DNA from: Gemmatimonadota bacterium
Lineage (GTDB): Bacteria; 4572-55; J002
Assembly (NCBI GenBank): GCA_003697105.1
Contig: RFFQ01000087.1
Coordinates: 1 to 10,419 of the forward strand
DNA length: 10,419 bases
Direction of reading: 5' to 3'
Shown: in pieces, positions 1 to 6,259 of the stretch
Layout: every line of letters begins with the position of its first letter
Numbering within the stretch: the stretch's first letter is position 1
The notes under the pieces: generated by a model
Told to the model about the DNA's origin: nothing
The model's input: the letters and a program-made list of their open reading frames with translations, nothing else
Databases searched by the model: none
Translations under genes and position numbers: made by a program

Positions 1-680
1 AGCATACCGGGGTCAGCGGCGTTGATTTCCGTAAACCACCCATCTACCAGGCCGCCATCAAAGCTGATGTCGTCTGCGGTGATGCTGATCACGGCGGCAT
101 CGTAGGCAATTTCTGCTTCAAACGCGAAGACCCCATCTTCCCCGCACTCTTCGCTGACATAACCGGTCGTCAACGGCACGGTCACGGTGGTTTCCCCTTC
201 GGGAATAATGCCACTACCAGCGGTGACTTCAATGGGTTCGTCACAACCGCCACCGCCGCCTTGGACTTCAATGGAGCCGTCAATTGCGATGGAGGTGGGA
301 TCGCCTTCATTGTATTGGAAGGTCAGATCCAGCGTCGAGGTGCCAGCACCGACCGCTGTCCATGTCATGTTAAACAGCGTTCCTTCACCCACCAGCGGCT
401 GGGTATTGAAGCCGTTCACCACCAGCATACCGGGGTCAGCGGCGTTGATTTCCGTAAACCATCCATCTACCAGACCGCCATCAAAGCTGATGTCGTCTGC
501 GGTGATGCTGATCACGGCGGCATCGTAGGCAATTTCTGCTTCAAACGCAAAGACCCCATCTTCCCCGCATTCTTCGCTGACATAACCGGTCGTCAACGGC
601 ACGGTCACGGTGGTTTCCCCTTCAGGGATAATGCCACTACCGGCGGTGACTTCAATGGGTTCGTCACAACCGCCACCGCC
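1..680 (-). repeat. Near-identical tandem cohesin modules inside the scaffoldin gene
   Basis: Bases 1-257 match 424-680 at an offset of 423 bases (141 codons), with only seven differences. Each difference falls at a third codon position and leaves the amino acid unchanged. Identity stops abruptly at 257/680, where one copy runs into a Gly-rich linker and cohesin 3 while the other meets the PKD boundary. An older and less perfect copy pair exists in the first two modules: 1081-1160 and 1501-1580 are almost identical at an offset of 420. This shows growth of the protein by internal duplication, or gene conversion between modules. Such repeats are also a place where assemblies collapse, so the copy number beyond the left edge should be treated with care. 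Confidence 0.93.
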
Positions 681-1844
681 ATCAGTGACGGTGATATAAT
701 CCACTTTGGTTTCGGTATCTTCTAAAGTACCATCGGAAACCGTCAAGCTGACCGTATAAACGCCGGAAACATCATAGGTATAGGTTGGGTTTTGCATCTC
801 AGAGTCGATAGTGCCGTCGTTATCAAAATCCCACTCCCATGAAGTGATCGGGTTGGAACCGGGCACTGACAGATCGGTGAAAGCCACTTGAAGCGGAGCA
901 TTGCCGGATAAGACATCCGCTTCAAAATCAGCGGAAGGGGGGGTATCACCACCAATAACCGTGATTTCACCGTCAATCGCGTTGGCTTCTGGGTCACCTT
1001 CATTGTAGGTAAAGGTTAAATCCAGTGCGGTTGTACCGCCGCTTTCACCCGTCCAGTTGATGGTGAAAAGCAAGCCTTCTCCGACCAGCGGTTGGGTGCT
1101 AAAGCCATTGACCACCAGCATTCCGGCGTTATCGGCATTGATTTCGGTAAACCAGCCATCCACCAGACCGTCATCAAAATCCACATCATCGCGGGTAACG
1201 GACAAAATATCTGCATCATAGGCAATTTCGGCTTCAAACGCGAAGACACCGTCTTCCCCGCAATCTTCGCTCACATACGCCGTGGTGACTTCTGACATGA
1301 ATGTTTGACCCGGTTCAGAGATGGTCCCGCCGCTAATTGCCACGTCAATGGGTTCATCGCAACCACCGACTTCACCTACTTGCACCGAACCATCGATAGC
1401 GATGGAGGTGGGATCGCCTTCGTTATAGGTAAAAGACATATCGAGGGCGGTTGTACCTTCCCCCACAGCGGTCCAGGTGATATTAAAGAGCAAGCCCTCG
1501 CCGACCAGCGGCTGGGTGCTAAAACCATTGACCACCAGCATTCCGGCGTTATCGGCATTGATTTCGGTAAACCAGCCATCAACCAACCCACCATCAAAAT
1601 CCACATCACCGCGTGCGACGGAAAGAATGGCGTTATCATAAGCGATCTCAGCTTCAAAGGCGAAGACCCCATCTTCCCCGCAATCTTCGCTGACGGGTCC
1701 TGTCGTAACCGGCGTGGTTAGGGTTTCCCCAACGTTCATAATGACGCCGCTACCGATGGTAACTTCAATCGGTTCATCACATTGGGCGTACCCCATTGAG
1801 GTTACGAACAGTAACGTAAAAAGTGAAAAGAATAAACGCTTCAC
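1..1844 (-). CDS. Secreted multi-cohesin scaffoldin-like protein with a PKD domain (3' end beyond the window)
   Basis: The frame stays open from a GTG at 1844 to the left edge, giving 614 full codons and no stop. The GTG is preceded by a strong AGGAGG about 8 bases upstream. Residues 1-20 are a signal peptide (MKRLFF..., hydrophobic core, ending GYA). Four cohesin-like modules follow at about residues 22-157, 162-297, 393-528 and from 534 on (cut by the edge). A PKD domain (about 303-387, with the SWEWDFDNDG motif) separates the second and third. Each module opens with CDEPI and contains a second Cys in a (D/E)CGEDG motif, then FAFEAEIAYD, LVDGWFTEIN, QPLVGEG and YNEGDP segments, ending in a DG-x-I/V strand typical of cohesins. 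Gly-rich linkers join some of them. Cohesins bind dockerins, and the gene directly upstream encodes one, so a scaffolding role is inferred. The C-terminus, including any sorting signal, is not visible. The fold assignment rests on pattern recognition only. Confidence 0.85.
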   Translation of the reverse strand, partial: MKRLFFSLFTLLFVTSMGYAQCDEPIEVTIGSGVIMNVGETLTTPVTTGPVSEDCGEDGVFAFEAEIAYDNAILSVARGDVDFDGGLVDGWFTEINADNAGMLVVNGFSTQPLVGEGLLFNITWTAVGEGTTALDMSFTYNEGDPTSIAIDGSVQVGEVGGCDEPIDVAISGGTISEPGQTFMSEVTTAYVSEDCGEDGVFAFEAEIAYDADILSVTRDDVDFDDGLVDGWFTEINADNAGMLVVNGFSTQPLVGEGLLFTINWTGESGGTTALDLTFTYNEGDPEANAIDGEITVIGGDTPPSADFEADVLSGNAPLQVAFTDLSVPGSNPITSWEWDFDNDGTIDSEMQNPTYTYDVSGVYTVSLTVSDGTLEDTETKVDYITVTDGGGGCDEPIEVTAGSGIIPEGETTVTVPLTTGYVSEECGEDGVFAFEAEIAYDAAVISITADDISFDGGLVDGWFTEINAADPGMLVVNGFNTQPLVGEGTLFNMTWTAVGAGTSTLDLTFQYNEGDPTSIAIDGSIEVQGGGGGCDEPIEVTAGSGIIPEGETTVTVPLTTGYVSEECGEDGVFAFEAEIAYDAAVISITADDISFDGGLVDGWFTEINAADPGM

Positions 1845-1851
1845 AACAAAA

Positions 1852-1858
1852 TCCTCCT
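1852..1858 (-). promoter_or_regulatory. Strong Shine-Dalgarno of the scaffoldin gene
   Basis: Read on the minus strand this is AGGAGGA, followed by seven bases and then GTG at 1844. It decides the non-ATG start, because no in-frame ATG lies close by and the residues that follow form a good signal peptide. The 68-base gap to the dockerin gene upstream has no evident terminator, which supports co-transcription. Confidence 0.8.
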
Positions 1859-1912
1859 AAATAAAGAAATGTGGTGCAAAAAAGACTAATCCATCAATAA
1901 TTTGAGCCGTGG

Positions 1913-2506
1913 TTAACGCCCGCTCGGTTCCCAATTTAATGTGACATCCCCAATCAAGATGCCGACAAAATTCACTTCGCGGTCTTCACCACCGGCAAGA
2001 CCCACTTCGATGGCTTCATTGGGTGAAAATGCCCAATCACCTGCCGGAAATTCGTCCAAAATACCGACCGAAAATTGTAAAATTCGGGCGGCATCAAACG
2101 GCGTAATATTACCATCACCGGTCACATCTGCCGCAATTTGTTGGTATTCATCCAAGTCGATCAATCCGGCTGAAAAACGAGCCGCATTTGCCGCATCAAA
2201 CGGACCAATGGCATCCCCTTGATCCCCAAATTTGGAAGGGGTAATGATGTAGTCCCCATCCGCCGCAGCGTCTAAGACATAGCTACCATCGGCATCGCTT
2301 TCCGCTTGGTCACTACACGCACCTTCAAACTCCAGTAACACCCCGGGAACACCAAAATCATTATCCGGGGTCATGACCATCCCATGGAACGCATTGGGTC
2401 CCGAGCATTCTCGTAAATCACCAACGGGACGATCCGCCGCAAACACAGAACCGGCAACAAAAAACACAAGAGTGAGTGTCAGCAAAGATAAAGTTTTGTA
2501 AGACAT
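1913..2506 (-). CDS. Secreted dockerin type I-like protein
   Basis: The 197-residue product starts with a signal peptide (MSYKTLSLL..., cleavage near VFA-A at residue 23). Residues about 38-92 resemble a carboxypeptidase-regulatory-like beta-sandwich (GVPGVLLEF, DADGSYVLDAAADGDYIITP), with a possible C34/C64 disulfide. Residues about 94-150 form a dockerin-like pair of EF-hand-type segments. The second loop is canonical (DVTGDGNITPFD, 127-138, followed by AARILQFSVGI). The first (FGDQGDAIGPFD, ending at 104, followed by AANAARFSAGL) lacks Asp at loop positions 1 and 5. The C-terminus (VGILIGDVTLNWE) resembles tails common in secreted proteins of FCB-type candidate phyla. No catalytic domain is visible. 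It lies between two cohesin genes, so it probably links the two proteins or docks on either, bound through calcium. The start is supported by AGGAGA upstream. The partner assignment is inferred from position. Confidence 0.85.
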   Translation of the reverse strand: MSYKTLSLLTLTLVFFVAGSVFAADRPVGDLRECSGPNAFHGMVMTPDNDFGVPGVLLEFEGACSDQAESDADGSYVLDAAADGDYIITPSKFGDQGDAIGPFDAANAARFSAGLIDLDEYQQIAADVTGDGNITPFDAARILQFSVGILDEFPAGDWAFSPNEAIEVGLAGGEDREVNFVGILIGDVTLNWEPSGR

Positions 2507-2545
2507 CGTGTGAGTCTCCTATAACTAAACGTAAAAAGTGAAAAA

Positions 2546-3352
2546 TTACCGTAACAACATTAATTTTTGATCACCAATTCGATCCGCATTGAGGCCCAAC
2601 TGTGCAATATATACCCCACTTGGGGCCAGTTGATCTGTTGTCGTGGTACCGTCCCAGCGAACGCGATAAGACCCAGCGGACTGAAATTGATCGACCAGCG
2701 TGGTTACTAATCGCCCCTTCAGATCAAAAATCGCTAGATGGACAATCCCCGGTGATGCAATCGCATAAGAAAGGGTGGTCTGCGGATTGAAGGGGTTGGG
2801 ATAATTTGGTTTCAGCACGGAAACCGGGGGGATGAAGGTGTATGGGGTTTCAGGATCAACGTGAATGGGTATGACACTCAAGCGGGGTGGGGGGATGGGG
2901 AGTTCAATCAGGGGGCTTCCTTCATTATAAATACATTCGATGATTATATCGGTCTCACCAAACGCAACGCCCGTCCAGGTGAACTCAAATAAGGTACCGC
3001 TACCCACCAAAGGCACTGTTGTGAACCCTACGACTGTAATTTCACTATCAGCTTGGCTATTTGCAAACCACGTCCACCCGTCGAGTAACTCGCCTGCAGA
3101 AACATCTTCCGGCGTAATGCTAACAATACGCTCATCGAAATAGAGTGTCGTGTGTATGGCAACAACCCCCGGCGGGTCTGAATCTCCACAATCGGCGGCA
3201 ACATATGCTGTGGTCAATTGAGTTGTAACCGTACCCCCCGGCTCGTCAATGGCGGCGTTTTCCATACCGATTGCGATGGGTTCATCACAAGCAAAGGCGC
3301 CCCTACCCACGCACAGCAATAACACTAAATATAAAACAAACAACTTGGACAT
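2546..3352 (-). CDS. Secreted cohesin-like protein with C-terminal FlgD-like/type IX sorting module
   Basis: The product has 268 residues. A signal peptide (residues 1-21, ending RGAFA) precedes one cohesin-like domain at about 22-165. This domain shares the CDEPI opening, LTTAYV, a DCGD Cys at 55, the LLDGW segment, VPLVGSGTLF and YNEG with the modules of the scaffoldin gene, so both belong to one family. After a Pro-rich linker, residues about 178-268 contain NYPNPFNP (183-190), FDLKGRLV, WDGT and SGVYIAQL, ending DQKLMLLR. This is the FlgD-Ig-like/type A C-terminal domain that in the FCB group directs type IX export and surface attachment. It is the first gene of a three-gene set, with 39 bases to the dockerin gene and a 254-base leader upstream. 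A cell-surface anchor for the dockerin protein is the likely role, by inference. The residue before C22 does not make a proper lipobox, so a lipoprotein is unlikely. Confidence 0.85.
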   Translation of the reverse strand: MSKLFVLYLVLLLCVGRGAFACDEPIAIGMENAAIDEPGGTVTTQLTTAYVAADCGDSDPPGVVAIHTTLYFDERIVSITPEDVSAGELLDGWTWFANSQADSEITVVGFTTVPLVGSGTLFEFTWTGVAFGETDIIIECIYNEGSPLIELPIPPPRLSVIPIHVDPETPYTFIPPVSVLKPNYPNPFNPQTTLSYAIASPGIVHLAIFDLKGRLVTTLVDQFQSAGSYRVRWDGTTTTDQLAPSGVYIAQLGLNADRIGDQKLMLLR

Positions 3353-3393
3353 AACGATAAGCGTATCTCCTGAAAATCCAATAAATTGAGGAA

Positions 3394-3508
3394 GGTAATT
3401 CGGAATTGAAATGCGAGAAAGGTATCATATATGGGGGGGCAATGTTTTGTGACACAGAAACACATCATTCTGTGCATGCTTTTGGGAAAAGTTCAATCCG
3501 GAATTGAA
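3394..3508 (-). promoter_or_regulatory. Leader of the cohesin/dockerin cassette with a duplicated dyad
   Basis: The 254-base gap between leuS and the cassette holds no gene that I can support. Two related 17-base sites occur 98 bases apart, at 3394-3410 and 3492-3508. The second is a near-perfect dyad (TTCAATCC-G-GAATTGAA on the plus strand). The first shares the right half and the following bases, with 14 of 15 identical between 3401-3415 and 3499-3513. A TATGAT -10-like hexamer lies at 3424-3429 on the minus strand, but no good -35 is present at 16-18 bases. Paired operators around a promoter are possible. The support is pattern only. Confidence 0.3.
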
Positions 3509-3567
3509 ACGCGTTCGCAAAATAATATAACTGATTGTAAAACGCAAGCAGTTTTTAGCCAGATTCC

Positions 3568-3601
3568 GGTGTGTCCGGCGCTTCCCCGTGCCGGACACAC
3601 C
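3568..3601 (-). terminator. Strong hairpin just after leuS (no U-tract)
   Basis: GGTGTGTCCGGC (3568-3579) and GCCGGACACACC (3590-3601) form a perfect 12-bp stem with a 10-base loop, starting five bases past the leuS stop. No T-run follows on either strand, so it is not a canonical intrinsic terminator. It may act as a U-less terminator, as a 3'-end stabiliser of the leuS message, or as a partial barrier before the cohesin cassette. Confidence 0.5.
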
Positions 3602-3606
3602 ATCCA

Positions 3607-6081
3607 TTATTTCACGACCAGATTGACCAGACGACGGGGCACATAAATGGATTTGATAATGCGTTTACCGGTGGTGTACTTCTGAATTTTTTCGCTGGAG
3701 GTTGCCAGTTCTAATGCTTGATCTTTCGTCACATCTGCCGGCACCGTTAGATCATCTCGTTTTTTTCCATTCACCTGTACGACCAGCGTTATCGTATTTT
3801 CCTTTGCCCAATCGGGGTTGTGACCTAGCCAAGCTTGCTGGTGAATGCTGTACGCCCCCCCGATATGATGCCAGATTTCCTCCGCCATATAGGGGGCAAA
3901 GGGTGCCATCAAATGGATTAAAATTCGGCAACTTTCGCGGTACACATCTGTGATACCGTGTCGGTCTTTATAGGGGGTCAGCACATTCACCAACTCCATC
4001 AGGGCGGCGATTGCGGTGTTAAATTGCATCCGTTCGATATCAAATGTCACTTTTTCGATAGTTTGGTGGGCTTTGCGCATCACCGCTTTATCCTCAGCGG
4101 AGAGGCGGTCAAAATCGATTGGAATGGGTTGTGTCGAAAACTGATCCCAATGTTCATCAAACAGACGCCAAACTCGTCGAGCAAAGCGATCTACGCCAGC
4201 AATAGAAGCCTCGCTCCAACTGACTTCATAATCAAATGGGGCTAAAAACATCAGGTACATCCGCAAGACATCAACGCTGTATTCTTCTGCGACTTCATCT
4301 GGGGTAATTACGTTATTTTTGGATTTAGACATTTTGCCACCATCCTCCGCCAGCAACATCCCCTGATTCCGCAAAGCAGCGAACGGTTCACCAAACGAGA
4401 CCAAACCGGCATCTTGCATCACTTTTGTCCAAAAGCGGGCATATAACAGGTGCATTACGGCATGTTCTGCCCCGCCGACATACAAATCGACGGGTAGCCA
4501 GTACTCGACGGTCTCCCGGTCAAACGGGGCGGTGTCCAGGCGAGGGTTCGGGAAGCGTAAAAAATACCACGAAGAGCAGGCAAACCCGTCCATTGTGTCC
4601 GTCTCCCGCGTGGCATGCCCCCCACACTGGGGACAGGTGGTGTTGACGAAGCTCTCTACCCGAGCCAAAGGCGATTTTCCGTCGCCTGCCGGCGTAAAAT
4701 CGACATCCTCCGGGAGCAACACCGGTAGTTGATCTTCCGGTACGGGTTGTTCCCCGCAGGACTCACATAATACCACCGGAATTGGTGCACCCCAATAGCG
4801 TTGGCGTGAAATTAACCAATCCCGCATTTTATAATTGACCGTACGCTTTCCACGACCTTCGGCTTCCAACCAATCACAAATTTTTTCATAAAATTCCCGG
4901 TTGGGCAGCCCGTTGTATTCTTCGGAGCAGTTCACCATTGTCCCATCCCCGGTGTATGCCTGACCTTCAACCACGGCGTCAGGATTTTCGGGTTCGATGA
5001 TCTTCCGAATTTCGATTCCATATTTTTGTGCAAATTCATAATCCCGCTGGTCGCCATACGGCACACACATAATCGCCCCGGTGCCATAGCCCATCAATAC
5101 ATAATCAGCAATCCAGATCGGTATTTTTTCATCATTCACCGGATTGATGGCATACGCGCCGGTAAAGACCCCCGTTTTTTCCTTTTCCGTGCTCATCCGG
5201 TCAATCTCGGATTCCGTGCGGGCTTTTTGGATGTACGCTTCCACTTCAGCCCGGCGGTCTGCGGTGGTGAGTTCGGGCACGAGAGGGTGTTCTGGAGCCA
5301 ACACCATAAAGGTTGCACCGAAGAGTGTGTCCGGGCGCGTTGTAAAGACTTCAATCGGCACACCGTTTTTTGCCATAAACGTTACTTGTGCCCCCGTGGA
5401 ACGTCCAATCCAGTTGCGTTGCATGATTTTAATCGGCTCGGGCCAATCTAGCTCGTCTAGGTCGTTCAACAACCGCTCCGCGTAGGCGGTAATCTTAAAA
5501 AACCATTGTTCCAACGGTTTTTTGGTTACCGGTGTATTTTCATGCCGCCAACAACAGCCATTGATAACCTGCTCATTTGCCAGTACCGATTCGCATCGAT
5601 CACACCACCACTGCTCGGATTTTTTACGATATGCCAAGCCTCGTTTATACAACAGCAGAAAGAACCATTGGGTCCATTTGTAATAATCGGGATGGGTACT
5701 GTTGATTTCCCGATCCCAATCATAGGAGGCGCCGATCAATTGCAACTGGCGGCGATAGGTAGCGGCGTTTTTTCGGGTGGTCTCTGCAGGGTGAACACCC
5801 ATTTGAATGGCGTAATTTTCCGCCGGAAAGCCGAACGCATCCCAACCCATCGGGTGCAAAACGTTGTAACCGCGCATCCGGTAATAGCGGGCAATGACAT
5901 CCGTTGGTATGTAGTTACGGCAATGTCCGACACTGAGTCCCGACCCAGAGGGGTACGGGAAAAAATCCAAACAATAAAATTTGGGTTTATCAGACACATC
6001 ATCCGTTTTGTAGATTTTGCTATCTAACCACTTTTGACGCCATTTCGGCTCGTACTCGTGAGGATTGTAAGAGACTTGCAT
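3607..6081 (-). CDS. leuS: Leucyl-tRNA synthetase
   Basis: This class Ia synthetase charges tRNA-Leu with leucine in the cytoplasm. About 824 residues are visible, slightly short of the usual bacterial 850-880 but complete at both ends. Seen in order (numbered from the upstream GTG at 6090; subtract 3 for the ATG chosen here): a HIGH-type motif PYPSGSGLSVGH (45-56), a zinc-type cluster C163/C166/C179-C180/H183, the CP1 editing domain with TTRPDTLFG (250-258) and VPYGDQRDYEF, a second Cys cluster CESC...CPQC (442-489), DWLISRQRYWG (424-434), and GKMSKSKN (585-592). The anticodon-binding domain and the C-terminal domain (VVQVNGKKRDDL) follow. ATG at 6081 is chosen because AAGGA ends 11 bases upstream of it; GTG at 6090 would leave only two bases of spacing. 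Editing-site sequence VPYGD replaces the commoner VPxHD. Confidence 0.97.
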   Translation of the reverse strand: MQVSYNPHEYEPKWRQKWLDSKIYKTDDVSDKPKFYCLDFFPYPSGSGLSVGHCRNYIPTDVIARYYRMRGYNVLHPMGWDAFGFPAENYAIQMGVHPAETTRKNAATYRRQLQLIGASYDWDREINSTHPDYYKWTQWFFLLLYKRGLAYRKKSEQWWCDRCESVLANEQVINGCCWRHENTPVTKKPLEQWFFKITAYAERLLNDLDELDWPEPIKIMQRNWIGRSTGAQVTFMAKNGVPIEVFTTRPDTLFGATFMVLAPEHPLVPELTTADRRAEVEAYIQKARTESEIDRMSTEKEKTGVFTGAYAINPVNDEKIPIWIADYVLMGYGTGAIMCVPYGDQRDYEFAQKYGIEIRKIIEPENPDAVVEGQAYTGDGTMVNCSEEYNGLPNREFYEKICDWLEAEGRGKRTVNYKMRDWLISRQRYWGAPIPVVLCESCGEQPVPEDQLPVLLPEDVDFTPAGDGKSPLARVESFVNTTCPQCGGHATRETDTMDGFACSSWYFLRFPNPRLDTAPFDRETVEYWLPVDLYVGGAEHAVMHLLYARFWTKVMQDAGLVSFGEPFAALRNQGMLLAEDGGKMSKSKNNVITPDEVAEEYSVDVLRMYLMFLAPFDYEVSWSEASIAGVDRFARRVWRLFDEHWDQFSTQPIPIDFDRLSAEDKAVMRKAHQTIEKVTFDIERMQFNTAIAALMELVNVLTPYKDRHGITDVYRESCRILIHLMAPFAPYMAEEIWHHIGGAYSIHQQAWLGHNPDWAKENTITLVVQVNGKKRDDLTVPADVTKDQALELATSSEKIQKYTTGKRIIKSIYVPRRLVNLVVK

Positions 6082-6127
6082 CAGTTTCACGGTCCTTCTG
6101 AAAATAGTTTGAGATTCAACTTGAAAA

Positions 6128-6243
6128 ATCGATCCGGTATCGATGGGGTCTTTGCAAAGATCAGAACATACATCATTTTATAGAGGGACGCAATAATTTT
6201 TGCGGAGCGACAAAAGCTGTCCCGTGTCGTCATGGGTATCCGC
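6128..6243 (-). promoter_or_regulatory. leuS leader: hairpin, AT-rich -10-like site and a dyad
   Basis: The gap of about 180 bases between the CheA-like gene and leuS holds no gene. On the minus strand it contains, in order, a bulged stem (6239-6243 with 6202-6206, then 6225-6230 with 6207-6212) shortly after the kinase stop, without a T-run. Next comes TATAAAA at 6176-6182, a possible -10 without a convincing -35. Last is a 17-base dyad at 6128-6144 built on two ATCGAT hexamers around CCGGT. No T-box features (specifier loop, AGGGTGG-type sequence) are apparent. leuS may have its own promoter here, but the evidence is weak. Confidence 0.3.
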
Positions 6244-6259
6244 GAATCATTTCGTCAAA

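Noticed and set aside
261-725. Long plus-strand open frames opposite the cohesin repeats (also around 1305-1721)
   Set aside because: They are antisense shadows of the minus-strand scaffoldin frame. They repeat only because the real gene repeats, and they have no ribosome site or recognisable domain.
743-1249. Minus-strand open frames in another phase near 743-1003 and 1016-1249
   Set aside because: The scaffoldin frame runs without interruption through this region with PKD and cohesin motifs, so these frames are out-of-phase shadows.
1813-1829. A 17-base match (AACGTAAAAAGTGAAAA on the plus strand) shared with 2528-2544
   Set aside because: One copy encodes part of the scaffoldin signal peptide and the other lies in the short gap after the cohesin gene. 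The sequence is A-rich and likely matches by chance.
3281-3292. Lipoprotein signal before the CDEPI cysteine of the single-cohesin protein
   Set aside because: The residues before Cys (AFA) do not fit a lipobox, and the same Cys is part of every internal module.
3441-3470. CRP-like site (TGTGT...GTCACA) in the cassette leader
   Set aside because: The half-sites are one base too far apart and one half is imperfect.
3431-3646. A small plus-strand gene in the gap between leuS and the cassette
   Set aside because: It has no ribosome site, runs through the hairpin and the leuS 3' end, and shows no protein-like pattern.
6091-6259. T-box riboswitch upstream of leuS
   Set aside because: No specifier loop, T-box sequence or terminator/antiterminator pair is seen.
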